A program made the translations under genes and the position numbers. Positions 1 to 6,794 of a stretch of DNA of 16,069 nt are shown here, in pieces; the first letter of the stretch is position 1, and each line of letters opens with the position of its first letter. The notes under the pieces are model-generated. The model searched no databases, had not been told where the DNA came from, and worked only from the letters and a program-made list of their open reading frames with translations. Origin of the DNA: Flavobacterium psychrophilum (GTDB lineage: Bacteria; Bacteroidota; Bacteroidia; Flavobacteriales; Flavobacteriaceae); the NCBI GenBank assembly GCA_022730285.1, contig DZCQ01000036.1, positions 1-16,069 on the forward strand, in the 5' to 3' direction.

Positions 1-289
1 AAATTGTATTAAATCTAACTGTTTCAGATCCAATCATAAGTGTATTATTTGCATTTGGCATCAATGCTCCAGAAATTGTATCTCCAGTAACATTAAAATA
101 TCTTGATTCAGATTCTATTTGACTAAAATATTTTCTTAATACTTTATCAAAAACACCATCTGCAGATTTAATATATAATTCGCCTGTATTTTTTTCAAAC
201 TGTGTACCAATATCTGCACCAATAAAATCGTTCATAGATGTTAATTCTACACCATTTGATTTAAACGTAAATTCTTCATATAAAGCCAT
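1..289 (-). CDS. Tail-fibre-like virion protein, partial (N-terminal 96 residues)
   Basis: The reading frame starts with ATG at 289-287 and stays open to the left edge of the window, so only the N-terminal 96 residues are present. It begins MALYEEFTFKSNGVELTS. Near the end of the visible part, the segment VTGDTISGALMP is a close match to the common phage fibre phrase 'tGdTmtGaL', and it is followed by NTLMIGSETVRF, which looks like the start of beta-strand fibre repeats. A Shine-Dalgarno AAGGAA lies just upstream (about 295-300), and a perfect late promoter octamer sits at 332-339. Together these make it a late-expressed structural protein, probably a long fibre continuing beyond the window. 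The fibre call is inferred from the short motif and the neighbourhood; the exact family cannot be assigned. Confidence 0.7.
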   Translation of the reverse strand, partial: MALYEEFTFKSNGVELTSMNDFIGADIGTQFEKNTGELYIKSADGVFDKVLRKYFSQIESESRYFNVTGDTISGALMPNANNTLMIGSETVRFNTI

Positions 290-331
290 TTTTTTTCCTT
301 TTATCTATATATGTTGTATATATTTTTGTAT

Positions 332-339
332 TATTTATA
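332..339 (-). promoter_or_regulatory. T4-type late promoter
   Basis: The minus strand reads TATAAATA, a perfect match to the T4 late promoter octamer. It lies about 43 bases upstream of the ATG at 289 and serves the partial fibre gene. Confidence 0.6.
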
Positions 340-366
340 ATGAAAGATTTAAACATTCAGTTATAA

Positions 367-591
367 TTAAGCTTCACCTGAATCTTTCTTAAACTTAAGT
401 AAAGCTGCTGTACCTGCAAATAGTGCTGCCATCCCAACACCATAAGAATTAACATCAAATAAATCACCTCTAAAAACAACAGAATATATTGCTAAGAATA
501 TTGATGTTAAAACAGAAAACGCAGCAAGAATTTTAGACAAATCAAATGTTTCATTATCTATTTCAGTAAACATACTTTTTAAAAATTGCAT
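367..591 (-). CDS. Small two-helix membrane protein, holin-like
   Basis: This 74-residue protein has a short polar N-terminus (MQFLKSMFTEIDNETFDLSK). Two hydrophobic segments follow, at about residues 21-43 and 51-65, separated by a short polar loop (RGDLFDVNS), and the tail is charged (KFKKDSGEA). This is the layout of a class II holin, in which two membrane helices and a basic tail form the inner-membrane pore that releases endolysin or triggers lysis. Similar short proteins sit among tail genes in marine T4-like phages. A strong ribosome site AAGGAG precedes the ATG, and a late promoter at 613-620 is correctly placed, consistent with late expression. No endolysin gene is visible in the window, so the lysis role is inferred from topology and size. 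A virion-associated or superinfection-related membrane protein is an alternative. Confidence 0.6.
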   Translation of the reverse strand: MQFLKSMFTEIDNETFDLSKILAAFSVLTSIFLAIYSVVFRGDLFDVNSYGVGMAALFAGTAALLKFKKDSGEA

Positions 592-612
592 AATTTTCTC
601 CTTATTTAATTA

Positions 613-620
613 TATTTATA
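613..620 (-). promoter_or_regulatory. T4-type late promoter, leftward member of a divergent pair
   Basis: The minus strand reads TATAAATA. The expected start is near 607, only a few bases before the AAGGAG ribosome site of the holin-like gene whose ATG is at 591. Confidence 0.65.
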
Positions 621-631
621 TTATAATACTA

Positions 632-639
632 TATAAATA
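632..639 (+). promoter_or_regulatory. T4-type late promoter, rightward member of a divergent pair
   Basis: The plus strand reads TATAAATA. It is followed by an AAAGGAA ribosome site at about 649-655 and an ATG at 660. It is the only perfect late octamer on the plus strand in the window and sits 11 bases from the leftward octamer at 613-620. Confidence 0.6.
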
Positions 640-659
640 ATTTTAAATAAAGGAATAAT

Positions 660-793
660 ATGTTAGAGCCATTTTTGGTTATTGATAATTTATTACCAGC
701 TGAAACAGCAGATCATATAGAAAATGTATTAATGTCTGAGATAAATTGGAAATTTATTTCTGATATAACATTCAATACATTATATCAAAATAC
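660..793 (+). pseudogene. Truncated 2OG-Fe(II) oxygenase-like gene (N-terminal fragment)
   Basis: The frame starts at ATG 660 with a good ribosome site and late promoter. Its first 40 or so residues begin MLEPFLVIDNLLPAETADHI and continue with a segment ending INWKFISDIT. This matches the usual opening of phage and bacterial 2-oxoglutarate/Fe(II) oxygenases of the prolyl-4-hydroxylase type ('f.vidnfLp...ad.i...l.....W.y..d.t'). From about 793 on, the same bases are the antisense of a glycine-rich fibre gene on the other strand, so the rest of the open frame (to 998) is low-complexity shadow sequence with a proline run. The catalytic HxD...H iron-binding residues and the whole double-stranded beta-helix core are missing, so the product cannot be active. 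Intact expression signals suggest a recent truncation. The family call rests on about 40 residues. Confidence 0.5.
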
Positions 794-976
794 ACCACCA
801 CCACCGACACAAATTACTCTAATTTTAGTACAGCCTGCTGGTTTAGTCCAAGTTCCAGAACTAGTAAAATTTACTACATTAACAAATTTACCTTTATCTT
901 CTGTTTCTGAAAATCTAGATATCTGTTCTGTTCCATCTGGATACACTATACCATTTTCACCAATTTTTGTTGCCAT
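785..976 (-). pseudogene. Truncated glycine-rich tail fibre gene (third copy)
   Basis: This is a 63-codon frame with ATG at 976. It opens with MATKIGENGIVYPDGTEQ, the same N-terminal module as the two full-length glycine/cysteine-rich fibres at 5984-6793 and 7513-8340. It then has SGTWTKPAGCTKIRVICVGG, the classic lead-in to a polyglycine fibre domain, and stops three codons after GGGG. Full-length relatives here run about 200 residues further, so this is almost certainly a truncated copy. The loss occurs exactly where the convergent oxygenase-like fragment begins. A late promoter (990-997) and an AAGGATT ribosome site are intact. A deliberately short protein cannot be excluded, but the abrupt end inside the glycine run argues against it. 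Confidence 0.65.
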
Positions 977-989
977 ATTTAATCCTTTT

Positions 990-997
990 TATTTATA
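990..997 (-). promoter_or_regulatory. T4-type late promoter
   Basis: The minus strand reads TATAAATA. It lies directly beyond the stop codon of the U32-like gene (999-1001) and 14 bases before the start of the truncated glycine-rich fibre gene at 976. Confidence 0.6.
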
Positions 998-998
998 G

Positions 999-2240
999 TT
1001 AAAATATCTGTAACGCAGAATCTATTTCATCTACACCAAATGCTAATTCACATTTATGACAGTTATAACATTGACTTTTACAATTCATTAATGTATTTTC
1101 TAATATTCTTGATTCTTCTTTAAGCCAAAAATCATTTTTCATATTTATTTCTAATAACCAATTATAACGCTTTATGTCATTTTCTATATATAAATTATCA
1201 TCTAAAGGTTGAGATATTTTTAAATCCCAATTTTTATATCCTATATTAGTATTCTCGTATATTGATTGAAACGTTTTTGCAGCACATAAACCAGTAAATT
1301 CCTGTATATTATTATAATCATTCTGGTCATTTATCCAAATAAATTGATATTTTTTATCTATAATATCTTGTTCTGATATATATGAATGTGATAAAAATCT
1401 ACCTGAACTTTTAATTACATCAATAATTGGATATATTTTATTAGCAACATCTTTACTATTAACAGTTAAATCTACTCCATTTCTTGGTAAATTATAAAAA
1501 GGAGTTTGTCTCCATATTGTACAACTTAATTGCCCTATATTATAAAAATATTGTGTATTTATTATTGAACTTATCGAATCATGTTCTTTTTTAAATGGAC
1601 AGTTTGAAATACAACCTTCTCTAGCTAATAATACTGTTTTAAGTTGTTTAGTTCTATTTTTATTATATTTTTGTATTAAATTATGTGTTTTAATTAGTTC
1701 ATTAATATTTCTACTATAATTTCTATCTAACATAATAGTATCATAACCTAAATGAATATATTCTACAACAGACTGTGTATCTGTGATTCTATGATTAACT
1801 GTATTTTTCCATCTCATATCTGGACATCTGTTTTGAAGTCTACCAGTTCTCATCAAATGGATCCATGATATAGTACAGCTTCTTAATCCTCTATCATAAA
1901 AACTTCCAATCCATTCTATAAATTCATTTTGAAGACTTAAATTATGTTGTAACTCAAATGGTATATCCAATGTATTCATAGTTAATGATATATCTATATT
2001 TAATTCCATCTGTATTTTAAAAAGATTTTCTAATTGTTCATCTGTTGCTTCGACACCCATTGTATTACCGAATATTTTTTCTTCATTATTAAATTTATAT
2101 TTGAAAAATTTTCCAAAGTATATATCATATATTTCATCCAATACCTCTGGTTTTGTATTTTTTAAAATTAAGTAATAATGATTAGGGCATTCTGGCATAG
2201 ATTCTGGATGAGCTAAAGAGAATTTCTTCTTGAAATTCAT
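999..2240 (-). CDS. Cysteine-rich TIM-barrel-like protein, tentative U32/UbiV-type hydroxylase family
   Basis: The chosen start is ATG 2240, giving 413 residues from MNFKKKFSLAHPE. It lies one base past the carbamoyltransferase stop (2242) and avoids a 125-base overlap with that gene. Predicted strands alternate with helices as in a TIM barrel: DISLTMNT (83-90), RSCTISWIHL (120-129), YDTIMLDRNYSRNI (166-179) and LKTVLLAREGCISNCPFKKE (200-219). The order 'tmNt... f...G.....is... t...v.y.hlGyd.i.LdRn.s.ni... L..eGCisnCP' follows peptidase-U32-like proteins, some of which (UbiU/UbiV, TrhP, RlhA) are oxygen-independent hydroxylases carrying an iron-sulphur cluster. Cysteines C210 and C214, with C387, C391, C394 and C397 near the C-terminus, could bind such a cluster or zinc. 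Position after a carbamoyltransferase and a glycosyltransferase suggests sugar or small-molecule modification. A radical-SAM-like or other TIM-barrel family is possible. Confidence 0.5.
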   Translation of the reverse strand: MNFKKKFSLAHPESMPECPNHYYLILKNTKPEVLDEIYDIYFGKFFKYKFNNEEKIFGNTMGVEATDEQLENLFKIQMELNIDISLTMNTLDIPFELQHNLSLQNEFIEWIGSFYDRGLRSCTISWIHLMRTGRLQNRCPDMRWKNTVNHRITDTQSVVEYIHLGYDTIMLDRNYSRNINELIKTHNLIQKYNKNRTKQLKTVLLAREGCISNCPFKKEHDSISSIINTQYFYNIGQLSCTIWRQTPFYNLPRNGVDLTVNSKDVANKIYPIIDVIKSSGRFLSHSYISEQDIIDKKYQFIWINDQNDYNNIQEFTGLCAAKTFQSIYENTNIGYKNWDLKISQPLDDNLYIENDIKRYNWLLEINMKNDFWLKEESRILENTLMNCKSQCYNCHKCELAFGVDEIDSALQIF

Positions 2241-2241
2241 C

Positions 2242-4053
2242 TTATTCTCTTTCGTTATGTGATATTTTAACCAATATCTGTACTGATGGAAAATAAACAT
2301 AGTTAATTCCAGAATTATATAGAGCTCTAAAAGCATCATCAATTGTTTCAACCAATGGCTCTCCACCTAAATTAAAAGAAGTATTGAATAATGCAGGTAC
2401 ACCAGTCTGATTCTTAAATTCTAATATTAAATTATACCAATGTGGATTTTGTTCATATGTTACAGTCTGAATTCTACATGTACCATCAACATGTATAACA
2501 GCAGGAATTTGTTCCTCAACACCAGGTTTACAGTTTACAGCATACATCATTGATGGTGAATCTTTCATTCCTCTTAAATCAAACCAATCGTGTACATCAT
2601 CTTGTAAAACAGACGCAGCAAATGGTCTAAAATATTCTCTTTTTTTGATTAAATTAACAAAATCTTTTCCATTCGGATCTGTTGCATCATACATTAAAGA
2701 TCTATTACCTAAAGCTCTTGGACCATTTTCACATCTTTCTTGAAATAATGCTACAATATTTTTTTCTCTAATTAAATTTATAATATCTTTATAATTTACA
2801 TTTTCTGTATATTCGCCATTATATTTTTTTACTTTACCAATAATTTTTTCTTTTGTTATTTCTTGAACTGGTCCAAGATATAATGTTTCATTTTTTTCTC
2901 TAATTGTATTATCTCCCTTAATCTTATAATAATAATATAATGCTGCACCTATAGCAGTACCAGCATCATTAGATATCGGCTCAACGAATAGATTTACATC
3001 TTGTGGTAATTTATCCAAATAAAAGTAATTAGCAACACAATTTAAACCATACCCACCGCTTATAACAATGTTTTTTATACCTGTCATTTCAATTGATTTT
3101 TTAATCAATTTAAGTACTTCTTCCTGAGATTCTGTTTGTATATTATATGCCATATTTCTTCTAGAATTTAATAATGTTACATCTTCAGAATATGATAATT
3201 TTAATAATTCTTCCGCATTTTGTAAATCTTCCTGTGAAGAATCTTTAGTTAATTCTTCAGTAATTTTTTTCGGATCATATAATCTATCCTGTAATTCTGG
3301 GTAATTTACCTCATCAACAACTGATCCATTTGGATATGTTGGAATAATCACATCTCTATTTACACCAAATTTATTAAATATTCTAGGTGCTGTATTTGGT
3401 TCACCATAAGGAAATAACCCCATAGTTTTACCTGCTTCAATACTTGACCAACCACAGAATTGTGTTACTGCTTCATATGCTTTTACTATACCTGGTCTAT
3501 CATTAATAAGTATCTCACAATTGTTTCTTGAATAATGCTCTGTGACCCATGGACCTCTTCCACCAAAATGTTTATATCTTTCTTCAAAGTTACATGGGTA
3601 TGATGCTTCAAATATAGATTCAACTTCCCACATCGTTTCTGAATCATTTCTTGGTACAAAAGTACCAGCTCCATCTATAATAATAACATTAGCTTTATCA
3701 AAACCAGATCTATAGAATGCACATGCGGCATGGTTTCTATGATGTTGATCCCATAATTCTACAACTTGTTCTTCTGATTCTATTAATCCTAATTTTCTAG
3801 CAAGTGACTGATAAGTTTTTTCACCTGTAAAATCTACTTTATTATTTTCATCATGAGTGTGTGAAATTACTAAATAATCTATTTTATCTGTGTATTCTAA
3901 TAATTTTACAATAGATGCATAAGGACCACCGTCATATTTTTTTCGCGACAGTCTCTCTTCTTCAATTGAAAATACTATTTCACCATCCTTTAATAGACAA
4001 ATTCCAGAGTTATGTCCTCTAGCAATACCAGCAATGTAACCAGTTTTTTCCAT
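2242..4053 (-). CDS. NodU/CmcH/TobZ-family O-carbamoyltransferase
   Basis: This is a complete 603-residue enzyme, the usual length for the family. It transfers a carbamoyl group from carbamoyl phosphate, through a carbamoyl-adenylate, to a hydroxyl on a sugar or other small acceptor. The N-terminal Kae1-like ASKHA domain shows GHNSGICLL (13-21), EEERLSRKKYDGG (31-43), the metal-binding HHRNHA (104-109), DGAGT (127-131), GKTMGLFPYGE (208-218), ISGGYGLNCVAN (331-342) and SNDAGTAIGAA (361-371). The C-terminal domain has ENGPRALGNRS (442-452), YFRPFAASV (474-482) and FNTSFNLGGEP (556-566). All hallmark motifs are intact. The ribosome site AAGGAAAAA precedes ATG 4053. The acceptor is unknown. It could be a glycan made with the adjacent glycosyltransferase, a virion protein, or hydroxymethylated bases, since carbamoyltransferases of this family have been linked to DNA hypermodification in some phages. 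Confidence 0.93.
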   Translation of the reverse strand: MEKTGYIAGIARGHNSGICLLKDGEIVFSIEEERLSRKKYDGGPYASIVKLLEYTDKIDYLVISHTHDENNKVDFTGEKTYQSLARKLGLIESEEQVVELWDQHHRNHAACAFYRSGFDKANVIIIDGAGTFVPRNDSETMWEVESIFEASYPCNFEERYKHFGGRGPWVTEHYSRNNCEILINDRPGIVKAYEAVTQFCGWSSIEAGKTMGLFPYGEPNTAPRIFNKFGVNRDVIIPTYPNGSVVDEVNYPELQDRLYDPKKITEELTKDSSQEDLQNAEELLKLSYSEDVTLLNSRRNMAYNIQTESQEEVLKLIKKSIEMTGIKNIVISGGYGLNCVANYFYLDKLPQDVNLFVEPISNDAGTAIGAALYYYYKIKGDNTIREKNETLYLGPVQEITKEKIIGKVKKYNGEYTENVNYKDIINLIREKNIVALFQERCENGPRALGNRSLMYDATDPNGKDFVNLIKKREYFRPFAASVLQDDVHDWFDLRGMKDSPSMMYAVNCKPGVEEQIPAVIHVDGTCRIQTVTYEQNPHWYNLILEFKNQTGVPALFNTSFNLGGEPLVETIDDAFRALYNSGINYVYFPSVQILVKISHNERE

Positions 4054-4082
4054 ATTTTTCCTTTAAGTTTTGATTATTATGT

Positions 4083-4090
4083 TATTTATT
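4083..4090 (-). promoter_or_regulatory. Possible weak late promoter upstream of the carbamoyltransferase
   Basis: The minus strand reads AATAAATA, one mismatch from the TATAAATA late octamer. It lies about 30 bases before ATG 4053 and overlaps the stop codon of the carbamoyltransferase remnant. Placement fits; the sequence is not a perfect match. Confidence 0.3.
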
Positions 4091-4286
4091 TAATATTATT
4101 ATGACAATATAATGCTGCGCCTATGGCAGTACCAGCATCACTAGATATTGGATCAACATAAAGATTTATCCCTAATTCATTAAGTTTCTCTAGGTAAAAA
4201 TAATTAGCAACACAGTTTAATGCATAACCACCTGTTAAACATACATTCTTTTTTCCTGTTATTTTAGATGCTTTAATATCCTGTTT
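4086..4286 (-). pseudogene. Remnant of a second carbamoyltransferase gene
   Basis: A 66-codon frame without a credible start lies between stops at 4289-4287 and 4088-4086. Its product includes ITGKKNVCLTGGYALNCVAN, then YFYLEKL, then DPISSDAGTAIGAALY. This aligns with residues about 323-373 of the intact neighbour (MTGIKN, SGGYGLNCVANYFYLDKL, EPISNDAGTAIGAALY). The DNA match is also clear: 4106 onward resembles 2934 onward, with an almost identical run of about 36 bases. The copies differ at many codons (for example NELGINLY versus PQDVNLF), so this is the core of a diverged paralogue rather than a recent partial duplication. Both ends of the enzyme, including the carbamoyl-phosphate and HHxxHA regions, are gone. 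It fills the spacer between the glycosyltransferase and the intact carbamoyltransferase. Confidence 0.85.
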
Positions 4287-4292
4287 TCATAT

Positions 4293-5255
4293 TTATTTAA
4301 CGCAGCAATTTGATGATATATTCTGTTTCATATAAGTATTTTCACCTAATGTTTTTTCAATATCATTTACTAGTTTATTAATTATATTAAAATCTAATTT
4401 CATTAAATTCTCATTATTTCGTTCTATATTAACATCAGATGAGATTCTTATAGGTGAATAAATTCTTTCATTTTTTCCATTATCTATTATATTAAATTGA
4501 ATATTCTCAGGATATGATATATTTTCGGGGAAAGTACTTCCTATTACAACTGTACTTGGTTTATTTAAAGCATTAGCCATATGTTGACCTACTGAATCAC
4601 AACCTAAAAAATAATCAGCAGCTCTAATTACACCAGACCATTGTAATAAATTCATACCTTCTGGTGTCATAATTCCCAAAGGCTCATCTAATGGAAGTTT
4701 AAACTCAGACATCAGTATAATACCATAATTCTTTTTTAATTGTTTTATAATATTTACAATATCATCAATTTCAAAAGATCTTCCACTTTCTTCTATCACA
4801 TATTTACCACTAATTTTTGCACCAGAACCGAATGGTTGAAATATAATTACTTTATCTTTTTGTAAATGTGATTTACATTCTTCTACTATATTTTTACCCA
4901 TAATATCATCAGATTTTCCAATTTCTATATTAAAAGATTTAGTTTCTGGAATTTCTGTTAATTCATTTATTAATATATCGAATGCTTGTATTAAGTTGCA
5001 GTTTTGATTAAAATATGCGTTAAGTCTATAAGGTTCAGGAGTTATTATTTCTCTATCTTTTACGATATCGAATAATTTTTGATGTGTAGGGCCATATACG
5101 TTATTTCTTAGAATCTTACTTAGTAAGAAGAGTTCTTGCCATCCTTCAGCAATAATTGGTGCAGTTGCATCAATATTTTTTATATGATATTCTAAAGCAG
5201 GAATAGAGCATAAAACTCTACCTGCTCCACCATTAATAAAGAAAGCTTTCTTCAT
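4293..5255 (-). CDS. GT9-like glycosyltransferase (heptosyltransferase-type GT-B fold)
   Basis: This 320-residue protein resembles ADP-heptose:LPS heptosyltransferases (GT9), which move a sugar from a nucleotide donor to a glycan. The N-terminus FFINGGAGRVLCSIPALEYH (5-24) resembles the GT9 opening, where a glycine turn follows the first strand. The second Rossmann domain starts with VIIFQPFGSGAK (136-147), continues with IIKQLKKNYGIILMSE (169-184) and contains the donor-site signature GVIRAADYFLGCDSVGQHMA (208-227), then PSTVVIGSTFPEN (233-245). In the family this last block is 'a.l.iG.dSgp.HmA.A.g.p.v.lfG.t'. The start at 5255 has an AAAGGA ribosome site. No perfect late promoter is visible, so it is probably read through from the fibre cassettes. 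The last dozen residues run into the carbamoyltransferase remnant and may be a replaced tail. The sugar and acceptor are unknown. Confidence 0.8.
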   Translation of the reverse strand: MKKAFFINGGAGRVLCSIPALEYHIKNIDATAPIIAEGWQELFLLSKILRNNVYGPTHQKLFDIVKDREIITPEPYRLNAYFNQNCNLIQAFDILINELTEIPETKSFNIEIGKSDDIMGKNIVEECKSHLQKDKVIIFQPFGSGAKISGKYVIEESGRSFEIDDIVNIIKQLKKNYGIILMSEFKLPLDEPLGIMTPEGMNLLQWSGVIRAADYFLGCDSVGQHMANALNKPSTVVIGSTFPENISYPENIQFNIIDNGKNERIYSPIRISSDVNIERNNENLMKLDFNIINKLVNDIEKTLGENTYMKQNISSNCCVK

Positions 5256-5304
5256 ATAAATCCTTTAATTTTATTTAAAATATTATATCAGAAATTTTAT
5301 TAAT

Positions 5305-5976
5305 TTATATCCATTCAGGTTGTTTTGGAAAAAGATTATAAGCAATCCAAGGATCTTTATCAAACATAATATTAGGCCAATCTCTTAATTTTTGTCTATA
5401 TTCTCTTAATTCTAATAACATTTTTTCTGGCATATCACTAGATTCCTTACCATCTGTTGTTTTAAGAGATAGATCTCTTTTTTCTCTCAACATATCATAT
5501 GTCAATTCTTTTACATTTAATATATCAGTATAATGTAAAGTTTTTAAAATCCATTTTTTATCTTTTGGATCATATTTTATTATATTGCTAAATAATTCAG
5601 ATAAATGAAATTTTGACGAGATTTTATATTCACCATATTCTTGGTGTGAGTCTACTAAAATATCTGGTTCAGGTTTATTAATCTCAAACTCATTGTCTCT
5701 TTTATTAGGACCACATAATAAAGATGCAATTAATGGTTCTTCTTTTGCATCGATTTTAACAATATATGAATCTAATGGTATTGGTCTACCATCATTATAC
5801 ATTTCTTCACTAAGTGTTCCAGTAGACGCGATATTTGTAATTTTATCTACATATACATATATAAATTCATCACCTATATATTCCCAATTTTGTGAACGTG
5901 GTGTTAATATATTCTCGTGTAAAAAATCTTCAGGAATATCTATATTGAATGTTCTTTTAATCATTTTTTTCATCAT
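5305..5976 (-). CDS. Probable tail-fibre assembly chaperone, copy 2
   Basis: This 223-residue protein is a paralogue of 6795-7502. Both have a K-rich start, a short beta-rich N-terminal half with an R-P-I-P-L motif (GRPIPLDS, 63-70), and a C-terminal block. Here the block is YDMLREKRDLSLKTTDG (160-176) followed by SDMPEKML and LREYRQKLRDWP (190-201). The pattern 'lR..RD..L..tDg...DmP.....l..YRq.LRdlP' is the signature of phage tail assembly chaperones (Phage_tail_APC-like), which help fold or attach fibre proteins. It follows its partner fibre at 5984 by seven bases, so the two are surely co-transcribed. Two adjacent ATGs (5976 and 5973) follow AAGGAAAAA and either could be used. It may instead be a virion component. 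Confidence 0.6.
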   Translation of the reverse strand: MMKKMIKRTFNIDIPEDFLHENILTPRSQNWEYIGDEFIYVYVDKITNIASTGTLSEEMYNDGRPIPLDSYIVKIDAKEEPLIASLLCGPNKRDNEFEINKPEPDILVDSHQEYGEYKISSKFHLSELFSNIIKYDPKDKKWILKTLHYTDILNVKELTYDMLREKRDLSLKTTDGKESSDMPEKMLLELREYRQKLRDWPNIMFDKDPWIAYNLFPKQPEWI

Positions 5977-5983
5977 TTTTTCC

Positions 5984-6793
5984 TTAACTATAAGTTACTT
6001 TAACTATTCCGGGACCACCCATATTACCTGCAGCACAACACCTTGAATCACTTCCACAATATGTAGAATCTCCAGACATTCCACCACTGCCGAAACCAGG
6101 AATAAAGCAACCACATGTACACCAATGTTCGATACTTCTTGATTCAGCATTTAGACCGATCCATGGTGCTTGGCCTGTTCGCATAATATGTGTCAAGCAA
6201 TGACATTGTGATGCAGATGACCCCATTCCTGTTGTTCCGGCCATACCGAAATCAGCACCGAAATGCATACAAATATTGGTATTTGCACATGATTGTATAT
6301 TTTTGTGACCCCAGGCATCACCATTACACCAGATCCCAGTACATCCACCTTTAACACAAAAGTTATTTAATCCAGGACCTAAAACGTATGATGAACAACC
6401 TTCACCTGAAGAGCAACCATGATGATTATTACACGGATAAACTCCACCAGCACATATTGTATAATAACTTCCCTCAGTAACAGGTATTGCTTTAACAGCC
6501 CATCCACCTCCAGCTCCACCAACACCATATGAACATGAATCACTTCCACAATTTGAACCTGCTCCACCGCCACCACCACTCCAAATATCAAAATTTGCAT
6601 GTGTTATTCCATTTGGTACAATCCATTGACAGCATTTACCATTTGCTATTTCACAGCAACCTCCTGCATGAGCACATTGCTGACAGTTATGCATTCTTTC
6701 ATTAAACACATAAAATTGTTTCGCTGCTGCTTTTTCTTCTTGTTTTGAACCATCTGGGAATGTAATTCCATCAAATGTTAATTTTACTGCCAT
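5984..6793 (-). CDS. Cysteine- and glycine-rich tail fibre / adhesin-like protein, copy 2
   Basis: This 269-residue protein carries 25 cysteines by my count (about 9%) and a very high glycine content. The N-terminal module MAVKLTFDGITFPDGSKQ is shared with 7513-8340 and with the fragment at 785-976. A cysteine cluster (residues about 37-58, including GGCCEIANGKCCQW) leads into VPNGITHANFDIWSGGGGGA, the usual opening of a polyglycine fibre domain. Runs of glycine with CC, CHC and CTCGC motifs follow, and the end is GGPGIVKVTYS. Related cysteine-rich glycine proteins occur in marine T4-like phage virions; glycine-rich adhesin tips such as the S16 gp38 type bind host receptors through variable loops between polyglycine helices. 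Its start codon lies two bases past the stop of the upstream chaperone gene, and its AAAGGGAGT ribosome site is inside that gene. Receptor binding is inferred. Confidence 0.7.
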   Translation of the reverse strand: MAVKLTFDGITFPDGSKQEEKAAAKQFYVFNERMHNCQQCAHAGGCCEIANGKCCQWIVPNGITHANFDIWSGGGGGAGSNCGSDSCSYGVGGAGGGWAVKAIPVTEGSYYTICAGGVYPCNNHHGCSSGEGCSSYVLGPGLNNFCVKGGCTGIWCNGDAWGHKNIQSCANTNICMHFGADFGMAGTTGMGSSASQCHCLTHIMRTGQAPWIGLNAESRSIEHWCTCGCFIPGFGSGGMSGDSTYCGSDSRCCAAGNMGGPGIVKVTYS

Positions 6794-6794
6794 T

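Noticed and set aside
292..331. AT-rich alternating tract (TATATATG...) as an origin or attachment site
   Set aside because: It is short, has no repeats of a recognisable type, and fits an ordinary untranslated leader between a late promoter and its gene.
794..998. Rightward open frame continuing the oxygenase-like start to 998
   Set aside because: This part is the exact antisense of the glycine-fibre fragment and gives a proline/threonine-rich sequence with no oxygenase motifs, so only the first 40 or so residues are meaningful.
2241..2366. Longer start (ATG 2366) for the U32-like gene
   Set aside because: It would overlap the conserved C-terminal end of the carbamoyltransferase by 125 bases and adds a hydrophobic shadow sequence. 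ATG 2240 sits one base after that stop.
3486..3674. Short frame inside the carbamoyltransferase
   Set aside because: It is a frame shadow of a strongly conserved gene with no ribosome site or recognisable product.
4081..4292. Possible small RNA or regulatory region in the 239-base spacer
   Set aside because: The bases are explained by the carbamoyltransferase remnant, and no hairpin or RNA motif stands out.
6379..6600. Valine/isoleucine-rich frame inside the cysteine-rich fibre gene
   Set aside because: It is a shifted reading of glycine codons (GGT/GGA) that yields V and E runs, a known artefact of glycine-rich genes.
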